DNA from: Gammaproteobacteria bacterium
GTDB taxonomy: Bacteria > Pseudomonadota > Gammaproteobacteria > Steroidobacterales > Steroidobacteraceae
Length of the DNA stretch: 64,000 nt
Assembly: GCA_025355645.1 (NCBI GenBank)
Contig: JANXZG010000072.1
Coordinates: forward strand, 62,001-126,000
Direction of reading: 5' to 3'
Shown here: in pieces, positions 18,175 to 26,683 of the stretch
Layout of the letters: each line of letters opens with the position of its first letter
Numbering within the stretch: the first letter of the stretch is position 1
Program-made: the position numbers and the translations under genes
The notes under the pieces: model-generated
Told to the model about the DNA's origin: nothing
What the model saw: the letters and a program-made list of their open reading frames with translations, nothing else
Databases searched by the model: none

Positions 18175-19091
18175 GACCGGGTACTCACGAGGCCGACAAA
18201 AATGTCCTCTAGTGAGCTCTGGTGCGTGTTGATCTCGGTATACACGATCGAAAGCTCATTCAATCGGCGCAGCAGGTCATAGGTGGCGGTCGGCCGCTCG
18301 GCATCGCAGGTGAGCGTGAGTTCTTTGCCCTGCGCCTTCAGCTCGAGCGCCCACGGGCGTAGCGCCTCGGGTAGGGTAGCAAGGGGTTCTGCCAGGTGCA
18401 GGCTGACCTGTTTCTTGCCGAGCTTCTTCATCAGGCGCGCCTTGTCTTCGACCAGGATCAGGCTGCCGTGGTTGATAACCCCGATCCGATCAGCCATCTC
18501 CTCGGCCTCTTCGATGTAATGCGTGGTCAGGATGATCGTGACGCCGCTTTTACGCAATTCACGCACCATCGCCCACATGTCGCGCCGCAGCTCCACGTCG
18601 ACGCCGGCAGTGGGCTCATCGAGGAACAGTATCTGCGGCTCATGGGCGAGCGCCTTGGCGATCAGCACGCGCCGTTTCATTCCGCCCGAGAGAGTGCGGA
18701 TCTTGTCGTGGCGCTTGTCCCACAGCGACAGATCGCGCAGTACTTTGTCGATGTGCGCCGGGTTTGGCGGGCGGCCAAACAAGCCCCGGCTGAAGGTCGT
18801 GGTGGCCCACACCGTCTCGAAGGAGTCCGTCGTGAGTTCCTGCGGCACGAGCCCGATCTTTGCACGCGCGTGACGATAATCGCGCGTCACATCGTGGCCG
18901 GCTGCGAGGACGCGCCCGCTGGTCGGAGTCACGATGCCGCAGATGATGTTGATCAGCGTCGTCTTGCCCGCGCCATTGGGTCCCAGCAGCGCGAAAATCT
19001 CGCCCTGCTCGATCTCCAGATTGATATCAAGCAGCGCCGCTAGGCCAGACGCATAGGATTTGTTCAGGTTTGAGATGGAAATGATGGACAT
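18171..19091 (-). CDS. ABC transporter ATP-binding protein (YadG-like)
   Basis: 306 residues from ATG 19091; a TTG at 19097 overlapping the preceding stop is the alternative. Walker A is GPNGAGKT (37-44), the ABC signature is [16 protein letters not shown], Walker B is [12 protein letters not shown], and the switch His follows in [10 protein letters not shown]. The C-terminal 70 residues resemble the extra domain of drug-type ABC-2 ATPases. Forms the exporter with the downstream permease. Confidence 0.9.
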   Translation of the reverse strand: MSIISISNLNKSYASGLAALLDINLEIEQGEIFALLGPNGAGKTTLINIICGIVTPTSGRVLAAGHDVTRDYRHARAKIGLVPQELTTDSFETVWATTTFSRGLFGRPPNPAHIDKVLRDLSLWDKRHDKIRTLSGGMKRRVLIAKALAHEPQILFLDEPTAGVDVELRRDMWAMVRELRKSGVTIILTTHYIEEAEEMADRIGVINHGSLILVEDKARLMKKLGKKQVSLHLAEPLATLPEALRPWALELKAQGKELTLTCDAERPTATYDLLRRLNELSIVYTEINTHQSSLEDIFVGLVSTRS

Positions 19092-19093
19092 CG

Positions 19094-20125
19094 TCAAGCT
19101 TTCGCGATGCGCGCTATGAGTGCCTTGGTGAACTGCCCGGTGGTGCTATTGCCCCCTAGGTCCCCGGTGCGAACCTTGTCCAGATTCAGGGTGTCGCTGA
19201 TCGCCTGGCGCAGGCGACGCGCGAGCTCCCCTAGCCGGCAGTGATCCAGCATCATCGCACCCGCGAGCAGCAGCGCGGTCGGATTGGCGATGCCCTTGCC
19301 GGCGATGTCGGGCGCTGAGCCATGTACCGCCTCGAATATCGCGGCACTGGCGCCGATATTTGCTCCCGGGGTCATGCCCAAGCCGCCGACGAGGCCCGCA
19401 ACGAGGTCGGAGAGGATGTCGCCGAACAGATTGGTCGTGACAATCACGTCGAACTGCCACGGATCCAGCACCAGCTTCATGGCGCAGGCATCGACGATCA
19501 TCGTCTCCAGCGCGAAACGGCCCTGGTATTTGGTCTCGTAGAGCTTCACGCCGGTCTCCAGGAATATCCCCGTCAAGGCCTTCAGAATGTTGGCCTTATG
19601 GACAATCGTGACCTTCTTGCGGCCGCTCGCGACCGCGTGCTCGAAGGCGAATTCGAGCAGGCGCCGGCAGCCCTCGCGGGTATTGACGCCGGTGCCCATG
19701 GCCACTGCGTGCGGGTCATCGCCGATCTGGATGTAGTGCTCGTGGCCGATGTACAGTCCCTCGAGATTTTCCCGGACCACGACCAGATCGATCTTGTCGA
19801 AGCGCCCGCCGGGAATCAGGGTGCGCGCCGGGCGCAGGTTCGCGAATAACTGAAATTCCTCGCGCAAGCGCACGTTCACCGATCGATACCCGCCCCCCGA
19901 GGGGGTCTCCAGGGGCCCCTTCAGCGCCAGCCGGTTGCGCCGGATGCTATCGAGCGCGGCAGCGGGCAGTGGATCGCCCGCGCTTTTGATGCTGCCGAGG
20001 CCGGCGGCCTGGCGATCCCATTCAAAAGGCGTGCCAAGTGCCTCGAACACGGCCTCCGCGGATGCGATGATCTCCGGGCCGATGCCATCTCCGGGGATCA
20101 GTGTCGCAGGAACCTTGGTGGGCAT
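19094..20125 (-). CDS. NAD-dependent isocitrate dehydrogenase-type decarboxylating dehydrogenase
   Basis: 343 residues of the isocitrate/isopropylmalate dehydrogenase fold. Seen: [12 protein letters not shown]; the substrate loop [20 protein letters not shown], whose Ser fits the isocitrate enzymes; [28 protein letters not shown]; and the metal-binding [17 protein letters not shown]. The cofactor region [15 protein letters not shown] is of the NAD type. It probably converts isocitrate to 2-oxoglutarate; homoisocitrate or isopropylmalate are less likely given the SGGG segment. Its ATG shares bases with the possible ATG of the divergent DUF1415 gene. The ABC ATPase gene follows in overlap. Confidence 0.87.
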   Translation of the reverse strand: MPTKVPATLIPGDGIGPEIIASAEAVFEALGTPFEWDRQAAGLGSIKSAGDPLPAAALDSIRRNRLALKGPLETPSGGGYRSVNVRLREEFQLFANLRPARTLIPGGRFDKIDLVVVRENLEGLYIGHEHYIQIGDDPHAVAMGTGVNTREGCRRLLEFAFEHAVASGRKKVTIVHKANILKALTGIFLETGVKLYETKYQGRFALETMIVDACAMKLVLDPWQFDVIVTTNLFGDILSDLVAGLVGGLGMTPGANIGASAAIFEAVHGSAPDIAGKGIANPTALLLAGAMMLDHCRLGELARRLRQAISDTLNLDKVRTGDLGGNSTTGQFTKALIARIAKA

Positions 20126-20738
20126 GCAGGGGACTCGTCGGTGGTGGGCTAGGGCGGGTAGAATACTAGAAAATCAACGGAGCCTTTGCATCGCCCAGCC
20201 ACATCCCGACGCAGTTCTCACGGCCACCGCGCTTTGGCTGGAAAAGGCGGTCGTGGGACTTCAGCTGTGCCCGTTCGCGGCACCGATCGTGCGCGCGGGA
20301 CGATTGCGCATGCGCGTCAGCGATGCGCAGACGCCGGGCGGGCTCCTTGAGGATCTGCGCCTGGAGCTGCGCGAGCTCGTCGATGCGGACCCCAAGGAGC
20401 GCGAAACGACGCTGCTGATCCATCCGCTGGTACTGATCGATTTCTACGACTTCAACGAATTTCTTGCCGATTGCGAGCGCACCCTTGCAGAGCTCGAACT
20501 CGAGGGGGTTATCCAGATCGCGAGTTTCCATCCGCAATACCAGTTCGCCGGTACCGCGCCGCAAGACATCGGCAATTTCACCAACCGGTCGCCCTATCCG
20601 ATGTTGCACCTGTTGCGCGAGCAGAGCGTCTCCAGGGCAACGCTGGGACTAGCCGACCCGCAGGAGATCTATCGCGCGAATATCCGCACTTTGCAGGCGC
20701 TCGGACCGGAAGGCTGGGCGCGGCTGTGGCGTGACTAA
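20124..20738 (+). CDS. DUF1415 family protein
   Basis: 204 residues if started at ATG 20124, the only standard start in frame. The family core begins near VLTATALWLEKAVVGLQLCP, and LIHPLVLIDFYDFNEFLADC, ASFHPQYQFAGT and NRSPYPMLHLLREQSV are characteristic. Function unknown; conserved in gammaproteobacteria. The first 22 residues are atypical. A GGAG at 20179-20182 sits seven bases before an in-frame ATC at 20190, which would give a protein of usual length, so a rare ATC start is possible. Confidence 0.8.
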   Translation: MQGTRRWWARAGRILENQRSLCIAQPHPDAVLTATALWLEKAVVGLQLCPFAAPIVRAGRLRMRVSDAQTPGGLLEDLRLELRELVDADPKERETTLLIHPLVLIDFYDFNEFLADCERTLAELELEGVIQIASFHPQYQFAGTAPQDIGNFTNRSPYPMLHLLREQSVSRATLGLADPQEIYRANIRTLQALGPEGWARLWRD

Positions 20739-21001
20739 ACTTGTGCGCTGGCCAGCCGAGAGCCGTCATGCGCCGCGCTTGGGCCGGGCGCATCGGCAGC
20801 GGCGCACCTAAAGATCGCCAGCGCTGCGCGGAACGCGCCGACCGGGAACACTGTCCGGCCTTGCCGATTGCGCGGCCGCCAAGTCCTGCAGCCATACGAT
20901 CGATAGACCGCGCGCAGTGATGTGCCGCGCCTGCGATTTTCGCAAAAAAGAGCACTTTGACGTAAACTCGTGCTTCTGCATAAGGCAAAGAAGGGATGAT
21001 C
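20739..21001. promoter_or_regulatory. Region upstream of the amine dehydrogenase operon
   Basis: No coding sequence is supported here. A small dyad TGCGA-TTT-TCGCA lies at 20932-20944. Below it AAGAAGGG (20988-20995) is a strong ribosome binding site, correctly spaced for the ATG at 21002 rather than the ATG at 20996. Promoter elements are ambiguous. Confidence 0.35.
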
Positions 21002-22153
21002 ATGCGAAAACATGCCGGTCTGGCAGTGTGTCTTGTGGCGCTCTCCCTGCCTCGGCTGGCACTCGCCAGCACCTCCGAATTCCCGAACCCTCTGCCGCCC
21101 GATACTGGCGCGAGGACAACTGTGCTGCCCGAAAAATACCCTTCAGGCTGGGCGTTCCTGAATTTCCCCTACAACCGCATCGAGCTGCGCAACGTGGGTG
21201 CCGATTCGCGGGAAGTCAAAGGCGAGCTGCAGGGTCACGATTCGACCAATTTACTGATGGCCACGGGCCGCCCTGAGATTTATGTGCTCGATACCGTGTG
21301 GTCGCGCGGATCACGCGGTGTGCGCACAGATTTCATCACCGTCTACGACACCAAGACCTTGGACGCGACGGGTGAGATCGTGTTGCCGGCGCCGCGCGCG
21401 CTGGTCTCGCCAATGTCCGGGACCTTCATGTTCACGGATCATGAGCGCCTTGGCCTCGTGTTCAATTTCCGTCCGGCGACCTCGGTGACCGTGGTGGACC
21501 TGGTCAAGCGCAAGGTGCTCTCTGAGATCGAGATTCCGGGTTGTTCGCTGGCCTATCCGACCGGCGAGCGCGGCTTTTCGACGCTGTGCGGCAGCGGCAC
21601 GCTGCTGTCGATTCGCCTGGGTCCGGACGGCAAGGCGCTTGCTCGCAGCGAATCGAAAAAGTTCAACGACCTCGACCAGGACCCGCTGTTCACCGAATCC
21701 AGCGCAATCGGTGGCGTGCAGTATTTCCCCACCATGTTGGGCAGGATCCAACCGATCGACATGAGCAGCGATGAACCGAAGATCCTGCCGGCCTGGTCGT
21801 TGCTGAATGCCGAGGATACGGCCGGGCAGTGGCGGCCGAGCGGCTGGCAGACGATCACTACCGATGACCACAATACTTTGTATGTGCTGATGCAGCCGGG
21901 GGCACACGAGGGAACGCACAAGGATCCGGGCACGGAGATCTGGGCATTTGATGCGACGACCCAAAAGCGCCAGCGACGCCTGCGCCTGGTGCGCCCCGGC
22001 GCGACGATCGCGATGACCCGCGGGAGCGATGCGCTGCTGCTGGTGCAGGCCGACGACCGGGTCGATGTCTACGATCCGCTGAACGGAGCGCTGGTCAGAA
22101 GCGTTGGCATCGTCGGGCTTTCCAATCACATGATGATACAGCCCGTCCGCTAG
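21002..22153 (+). CDS. aauB: Aromatic/methylamine dehydrogenase large (heavy) subunit
   Basis: 383 residues from ATG 21002, with a signal peptide ending LPRLALAS. The family is shown by GRPEIYVLDTVWSRGSRGVR, FITVYDTKTL, the repeated beta-propeller blades (VVDLVKRKVLSEIEIPGC, GFSTLCGSGTL) and the C-terminal blades TEIWAFDATTQ and GLSNHMMIQP. The heavy subunit forms the periplasmic alpha2-beta2 enzyme with the TTQ-bearing small subunit and channels amine to it. Heavy-small pairing and the MauE and MauD genes in between match the aau/mau operon order B-E-D-A. Substrate is likely an aromatic or primary amine. Confidence 0.92.
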   Translation: MRKHAGLAVCLVALSLPRLALASTSEFPNPLPPDTGARTTVLPEKYPSGWAFLNFPYNRIELRNVGADSREVKGELQGHDSTNLLMATGRPEIYVLDTVWSRGSRGVRTDFITVYDTKTLDATGEIVLPAPRALVSPMSGTFMFTDHERLGLVFNFRPATSVTVVDLVKRKVLSEIEIPGCSLAYPTGERGFSTLCGSGTLLSIRLGPDGKALARSESKKFNDLDQDPLFTESSAIGGVQYFPTMLGRIQPIDMSSDEPKILPAWSLLNAEDTAGQWRPSGWQTITTDDHNTLYVLMQPGAHEGTHKDPGTEIWAFDATTQKRQRRLRLVRPGATIAMTRGSDALLLVQADDRVDVYDPLNGALVRSVGIVGLSNHMMIQPVR

Positions 22154-22156
22154 CGC

Positions 22157-22732
22157 ATGACCGAGGCCCTCTCCCTGACTGTGGTGGTGCAGATTGCGAT
22201 CGCACAGTTCGCCGCGTTCGCATCGCTGCTGCTGCTGGCGGCGGCACTGCATAAGCTCAGTGGCCTCGCGCGTGCCGTGCGCGCGGTGCAGGACCTGACT
22301 GGATTGGCGGGGTCGCCGGCAAGATTCGCCGCCATCGGCGTGTCCGTTGCCGAGCTCGCCGCGTCAATCGGATTGTGGATTGCGCCTGTGCGCTTTTATG
22401 CAGCGCTGCTAGCGGCGTTGATCTGGAGCGGCTACTTCGTGTTCCTGCTGCAGGCCGTGGCCGCGGGCAGGAGCGAAGTAGATTGTGGCTGCAGCTTTGG
22501 CGGTGCGCATCGGCCGCTCGGCCTTTTCCAGATGCTACGCGCGGCCGTGCTTGCGCTACTTGGCCTCGGAGTTGCCTTGAGCGCCGCGATAGCGCCCGGA
22601 TCCGTCGCCTACGACGTGAGCGCCGCCGCGATCGCCACCCAGCTGCTCGCCGGGCTTGCGCTGCTGGCCCTGTATGCTGCGCTCGACCAGGTCGTGACCC
22701 AGCCGCCGCTACGCGCAGGGGTCGTGGCATGA
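22157..22732 (+). CDS. aauE: MauE-type methylamine utilization membrane protein
   Basis: 191 residues with about five membrane helices. The pair C110 and C112 in VDCGCSFGGAHRP is the MauE hallmark. MauE and MauD are needed for stable formation of the disulfide-rich small subunit in the periplasm. It begins four bases after the heavy subunit stop and overlaps the mauD-like start (ATGA). Confidence 0.9.
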   Translation: MTEALSLTVVVQIAIAQFAAFASLLLLAAALHKLSGLARAVRAVQDLTGLAGSPARFAAIGVSVAELAASIGLWIAPVRFYAALLAALIWSGYFVFLLQAVAAGRSEVDCGCSFGGAHRPLGLFQMLRAAVLALLGLGVALSAAIAPGSVAYDVSAAAIATQLLAGLALLALYAALDQVVTQPPLRAGVVA

Positions 22733-23346
22733 GCCTGCTGATCGCCTCGCAGATCGTGCTGTGGGTCGCGGTGCTGGTGCTTGGCATCGTGTGTATTGCG
22801 CTCGCTCGCCAGATCGGCGTGCTGCACCAGCGCATTGCGCCGGCCGGAGCCTTGTCGATACGCCAGGCGCTCAAAGTAGGCGACGCCGCGCCGCAGATGA
22901 CCCTATCGACACTCGAGGGGATCGCCTTACAGGTGGGCGGGGTGCGCGCGGGCCGCAGCCAGCTGATCCTGTTTCTGTCACCCGATTGTGCGATCTGTCA
23001 GAGCCTGCTGCCATCGGTGCGCTCCGCACAGGGTGCAGAGCGGCAATGGCTCGACATCGTGCTCGCGAGCGATGGCGGCAGCGTGGAGAAGCATGCGGCC
23101 TTTGTGCGCGACAAGGCGCTCGGGAATTTCCCCTATGTCCTGTCGGAGGCTCTCGGCCGCAGCCTCGGCGTCGCGCAATTGCCATACGCCGTGCTGATTG
23201 ACGAAGCCGGCAAGCTCGCCGCGAGCGGCCTGGTGAATTCTCGCGAGCACCTCGAGAGTCTTTTCATCGCCAAGGAAATTGGCGTCAGCAGTATTCAGGC
23301 ATTCATCGCCCAGCGCGAACAGAAGCGGGCATCGTCGGGAGAGTAG
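22729..23346 (+). CDS. aauD: MauD-type thioredoxin-like disulfide protein
   Basis: 205 residues. A single N-terminal membrane anchor (residues 3-25) is followed by a thioredoxin-like domain with the active-site pair C87-A-I-C90 in LFLSPDCAICQS, and a cis-Pro loop in QLPYAVLIDEAGK. Likely faces the periplasm and helps form the six disulfides of the small subunit, with MauE. One base separates it from the small subunit gene. Confidence 0.9.
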   Translation: MSLLIASQIVLWVAVLVLGIVCIALARQIGVLHQRIAPAGALSIRQALKVGDAAPQMTLSTLEGIALQVGGVRAGRSQLILFLSPDCAICQSLLPSVRSAQGAERQWLDIVLASDGGSVEKHAAFVRDKALGNFPYVLSEALGRSLGVAQLPYAVLIDEAGKLAASGLVNSREHLESLFIAKEIGVSSIQAFIAQREQKRASSGE

Positions 23347-23347
23347 C

Positions 23348-23914
23348 GTGACAAATCTAGATCAATTGGCGGAGAAATTGGTGCGGGGCGTTGCCAGCCG
23401 CACCTCGCGTCGGAGCCTCTTCAGCATGCTCGGCACCTTGCTCGCAGGCACGGCAACGCTGCCGCTGCTGCCAGTGGCCAGGGCGGGCGCTGCGGACTCC
23501 GGGCCCGCAAATCCTGGGTCCAGCAAGGACTCGGCGATCAGCAGCGGCAACCTGCAGGATCCGGGCGACCAGACCAGCTGCGACTATTGGCGCTACTGCG
23601 CGATCGACGGCTCGCTGTGCTCCTGCTATGGCGGCACGGTGACTTCGTGTCCGCCGGGGCTCGAGATGTCGCCGATCACCTGGATCGGCACCTGCCATAA
23701 CCCGGCCGACGAGCGCAACTACATCATCTCGTACAATGATTGCTGCGGTGGGGTCGCGCAGGGTCGTTGTGCCTGCCAGCGCAACGAAGGCGACCGGCCG
23801 GTGGTGCGTCCGCAGAACAATAATGAAATCACCTGGTGCTTCCAGACCAAGAGCCAGTCCTACACCTGCACCGTGGCGATCATCCTGGGCGTCGCGCTCG
23901 ACCAGAAGAAGTAA
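23348..23914 (+). CDS. aauA: Aromatic amine dehydrogenase small (light) subunit, TTQ-containing
   Basis: 188 residues, GTG start at 23348. A long twin-arginine leader (R21-R22 in TSRRSLFSMLG) is typical of this subunit. W112 (SPITWIG) and W163 (ITWCF) are 51 residues apart, exactly as the two tryptophans that form tryptophan tryptophylquinone in studied enzymes. D87 and D131 fall at the spacings of the two active-site Asp residues. Twelve cysteines in the mature part allow six disulfides. SPITWIGTCHNP is closer to the aromatic amine dehydrogenase form than to methylamine dehydrogenase. Catalyses oxidative deamination of a primary amine to aldehyde and ammonia. Confidence 0.94.
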   Translation: MTNLDQLAEKLVRGVASRTSRRSLFSMLGTLLAGTATLPLLPVARAGAADSGPANPGSSKDSAISSGNLQDPGDQTSCDYWRYCAIDGSLCSCYGGTVTSCPPGLEMSPITWIGTCHNPADERNYIISYNDCCGGVAQGRCACQRNEGDRPVVRPQNNNEITWCFQTKSQSYTCTVAIILGVALDQKK

Positions 23915-23918
23915 CGTC

Positions 23919-24395
23919 ATGCCGCGCGCAGCCTCGCGCCACCCGTTCCCGCCGCTTTTTTGTGGCGCTGCCTTACTGGCGGCGCCGATCGGCCACGGTG
24001 CCCCGGCAGGCGCCGACGTATTCAGCGCGCATTGCGCCGTCTGCCATGGGCTGAAAGCCGAGGGCATCCCGGGCAGCTTTCCGCCGCTCGGCGGGCAGAT
24101 CAAGACCTTTTCAGCCTTGCCCGCGGGTCGGGACTATCTGGTGATGGCCGTGTCCGCGGGGCTGATCGGCGGCCTTACGGTCGCCGGCGCCAGCTACCAG
24201 GGCGCCATGCCCCCGCAAAACATGCTGAGCGAAGCGCAAGTGGCCGCGGTGCTCAATTACCTGGCGTCCGGACTGGGCAAGGACAAATCGGGCACTCGCG
24301 CATTTGACGCCGCTGAAGTCACCGCGGTGCGCGCGCGCCACGCTGGGATCACGGGACCCGCGGCGCTCGCGCTGCGTCCGGCGCTGCCGGATTGA
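23919..24395 (+). CDS. Periplasmic monoheme cytochrome c (amine dehydrogenase operon)
   Basis: 158 residues with a short signal peptide ending IGHGAPA. Heme motif CAVCH (C39, C42, H43); M96 in YQGAMPPQN is the likely axial ligand. Starts four bases after the small subunit stop. A good candidate for the direct electron acceptor of the dehydrogenase, in place of azurin or amicyanin, neither of which is seen here. Confidence 0.9.
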   Translation: MPRAASRHPFPPLFCGAALLAAPIGHGAPAGADVFSAHCAVCHGLKAEGIPGSFPPLGGQIKTFSALPAGRDYLVMAVSAGLIGGLTVAGASYQGAMPPQNMLSEAQVAAVLNYLASGLGKDKSGTRAFDAAEVTAVRARHAGITGPAALALRPALPD

Positions 24396-24397
24396 AC

Positions 24398-24871
24398 ATG
24401 CGCAGACGCCTGGCACTGGCCGCCTTTTCGCTATGCGGCATCGGCGCCGCGGGGCTCGCATTGGCGCAAGGGTTCGATGCGGCGGCGCCTAATTTTCCGG
24501 GAGTCCAGAGTATGCAGCGCGCCTGGCAGCATTGGACGCTTAATTGCCAGGGCTGCCACCGCGCCGATGGTACCGGCACGGATGATTCGGCGCCGAGCCT
24601 GGCAGGCACCGTGGCGAAATTCCTGCATGCGCCGGGCGGCCGTGAGTACTTAGGGATGGTGCCCGGAGTGGCGAGCTCGCCACTGGAGAGCGAAGACCTA
24701 GCCGAAGTAATGAACTGGATGCTGTACCGGTTTGACAGCGCGCACGTGCCGGCGAATTTCCAGCCTTACACGAGCGATGAAATCGCAAAGCTTCGTCTGA
24801 GGCCACTGCATATCCAGGCATCGACGCTGCGCAACAAGTTGCTGCAGCAGGCCGACCGGCGCCTGAAATAA
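24398..24871 (+). CDS. Second monoheme cytochrome c of the amine dehydrogenase operon
   Basis: 157 residues from ATG 24398 (a TTG at 24392 overlaps the previous stop). A signal peptide ends GLALAQ. Heme motif CQGCH (C50, C53, H54); the sixth ligand may be the Met in YLGMVPGVASSP. The C-terminal 50 residues (FQPYTSDEIAKLRLRPLHIQ) are not part of a minimal cytochrome fold. Last gene of the run; probably relays electrons onward to a terminal oxidase. Confidence 0.87.
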   Translation: MRRRLALAAFSLCGIGAAGLALAQGFDAAAPNFPGVQSMQRAWQHWTLNCQGCHRADGTGTDDSAPSLAGTVAKFLHAPGGREYLGMVPGVASSPLESEDLAEVMNWMLYRFDSAHVPANFQPYTSDEIAKLRLRPLHIQASTLRNKLLQQADRRLK

Positions 24872-24891
24872 TCTGTGCGCCCGCCGCCCGC

Positions 24892-25881
24892 TCAGCCTTG
24901 CGCACGGCGCAAGCGCGAATCCTTGCCGTAATAGTCCGGATAGTCGGCCGAGAGGCCCTTGAAGCGGCGATGCATCCACAGGTATTGCTCGGGTACCTTC
25001 AGGATATGCGCCTCCAGCAAGCGGTTGAATCGTTCCGCATCGGCCTCCGGGTCATCGCTCGGGAAGTCCTCGAGGGCAGGTCCTATATACACGCGGTAGC
25101 CGGCGCCACCGGGCAGGCGCTCAGGAAAATAGGTCAGGACCGCAGCTTTCGTGATGCGCGCAAGGCGCGTGGTCGCCGTGGTCGTGGCCGCCGGCCGTCC
25201 GAAGAACTTGATCATCGCGGCGCCCTTGTTGCGGTAGCTCTGGTCCGGCGCGTACCAGACAGCCTCGTTGTTCTTCAGCGCACGGATCATGGCGCGAATG
25301 TCATCGTAGGGTATCGGGTTGCCATGCTTGGTAAAGCTCGTGTGCATCGTGTACGAGAGCAATTCGTTCTTGGTCGGGCGGTATACAACATTGAGCGGTA
25401 CGACCGTGCCCAAGATGCGGGTGGCAATCTCGATGGTCGTAAAATGACCACCGATCATGATCGCGCCGCGGCCCCTCGCGAGGGCGGCTTGAAGGTTCTC
25501 AAGCCCGCGCACCTCGGCCAGCCGGTTTACCCGGCTGTCCGTGCACCACCAGGTCGTGGCGGTCTCGCACACCGCCATGCCAAGGCTGCTGCAATGCCGC
25601 GCGAGCAGCGCCTTGCGCTCGGGCCCGCTCAAGCCGGGAAGGCACAGTTCCAGGTTGCGCTCGGCTATGCGCACCCAGGGCGAGGGTACGTGCCGAAGCA
25701 CCCAACCAATCGCGCCGCCGACCCGCCGCTGCGCAGGATAGGGCAGCAGTGCCATCGTGCGCAGCACGCCAAGGCCGATCCAGGTGGGCCAGTAGCGTGG
25801 GGCGAGGAGCTTCGATTGCACCTCGCCAATATAGCAAGGCGCCGAAATCCCCGGTTGGCGCGACCTGATGCATCGCAGCAT
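24892..25881 (-). CDS. lpxL: Lipid A biosynthesis acyltransferase (LpxL/HtrB family)
   Basis: 329 residues. One membrane segment near 33-50, then the acyltransferase motif HX4E at H146 and E151 in GGHFTTIE, AERNLELCLPGLS, and the VWYAPDQSYRNKGAAMIKFF segment seen in LpxL/LpxM proteins. It adds a secondary acyl chain to Kdo-lipid A at the inner membrane. The ATG at 25881 gives an N-terminus longer than usual; a GTG near 25821 would start at QSKLLAPRYWPTW. Convergent with the cytochrome gene, 20 bases apart. Confidence 0.87.
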   Translation of the reverse strand: MLRCIRSRQPGISAPCYIGEVQSKLLAPRYWPTWIGLGVLRTMALLPYPAQRRVGGAIGWVLRHVPSPWVRIAERNLELCLPGLSGPERKALLARHCSSLGMAVCETATTWWCTDSRVNRLAEVRGLENLQAALARGRGAIMIGGHFTTIEIATRILGTVVPLNVVYRPTKNELLSYTMHTSFTKHGNPIPYDDIRAMIRALKNNEAVWYAPDQSYRNKGAAMIKFFGRPAATTTATTRLARITKAAVLTYFPERLPGGAGYRVYIGPALEDFPSDDPEADAERFNRLLEAHILKVPEQYLWMHRRFKGLSADYPDYYGKDSRLRRAQG

Positions 25882-25897
25882 CTCTTAAGATATTGAA

Positions 25898-25926
25898 TTA
25901 GCAATATTTATAAAACCCTGTAGAAT
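25898..25926 (+). promoter_or_regulatory. Candidate sigma-70 promoter for the RRM gene
   Basis: TTAGCA (25898-25903), a 17-base spacer, then TAGAAT (25921-25926). Transcription would begin near 25933 and give a leader of about 170 bases. Confidence 0.5.
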
Positions 25927-25932
25927 CCGCGG

Positions 25933-26105
25933 AGGTTCGTGAATTTCTACTTGGTCCGTTTCTGGTCACCGCGCCGCCTTGGCGTCACCGTGACCTCAAC
26001 CCACAAAGCAGGTTTCGTCGATCCAGGAGGCAGGGTCCCGGCAAACTGTGTAAACAGTACCCCGAGGAACCGGTCAGTAGTTTCTTAGTTAGCAGGTATT
26101 CTTAA
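25933..26105 (+). promoter_or_regulatory. Long structured 5' leader of the RRM gene
   Basis: GGTCAC (25964-25969) can pair with GTGACC (25990-25995), and ACTGT-GTAA-ACAGT (26045-26058) is a hairpin with a GNRA-type tetraloop. The bases just before the ATG are AT-rich (about 26078-26105) with no strong Shine-Dalgarno. Long leaders are common on cold-responsive RNA-binding protein mRNAs. That role here is inference. Confidence 0.4.
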
Positions 26106-26420
<315 letters not shown>

Positions 26421-26446
26421 ACAGCGCGTAACGATCCGTTGGATGT

Positions 26447-26480
26447 ACTGGGGCCACAGCGATGCGGCCCCAGTCATTTT
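26447..26480 (+). terminator. Terminator hairpin after the RRM gene
   Basis: ACTGGGGCC (26447-26455) pairs perfectly with GGCCCCAGT (26466-26474) across a ten-base loop; four T follow at 26477-26480. Confidence 0.75.
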
Positions 26481-26491
26481 AAGAAAGAGGG

Positions 26492-26520
26492 TTTACCCCC
26501 GGGCTCGCATTGCCTATAAT
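26492..26520 (+). promoter_or_regulatory. Strong sigma-70 promoter of the rimP-nusA-infB operon
   Basis: TTTACC (26492-26497), a 17-base spacer and a perfect TATAAT (26515-26520). Transcription would start near 26527, giving a leader of about 157 bases that holds two terminators before rimP. Confidence 0.8.
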
Positions 26521-26608
26521 CCGGGCCCTCGGTGGGGTCGCGGTCTGTTCGCGGCGCCTGGGAATGATCGCCTTATGGGGATCGCTCCGATGTCGCTTTG
26601 TTTGCAAG

Positions 26609-26631
26609 AGCCCCCGATGAGGGGCTTTTTT
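26609..26631 (+). terminator. First leader terminator before rimP
   Basis: AGCCCC (26609-26614) pairs with GGGGCT (26621-26626) around CGATGA, followed by six T. It sits between the promoter and rimP, so it must be read through for the operon to be expressed. Confidence 0.8.
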
Positions 26632-26635
26632 GTTG

Positions 26636-26660
26636 AAGGGGGCCGATGGTCCCCTTTTTT
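26636..26660 (+). terminator. Second leader terminator before rimP
   Basis: AAGGGGGCC (26636-26644) pairs with GGTCCCCTT (26648-26656), including one G-T pair, around a GAT loop, with a run of six T to 26660. Only 23 bases remain to the rimP start. Confidence 0.8.
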
Positions 26661-26683
26661 GTTTGCGAAGGAACCGCCCGGCT

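Noticed and set aside
20957..20985. TTGACG-17-ATAAGG as promoter of the amine dehydrogenase operon
   Set aside because: Transcription would start inside the ribosome binding site of the ATG at 21002. An alternative TAAACT box at 20963 has no good -35, so neither was annotated.
26527..26630. A tRNA gene (such as metY) in the rimP leader
   Set aside because: No cloverleaf, T-loop GTTCGA or acceptor pairing could be drawn.
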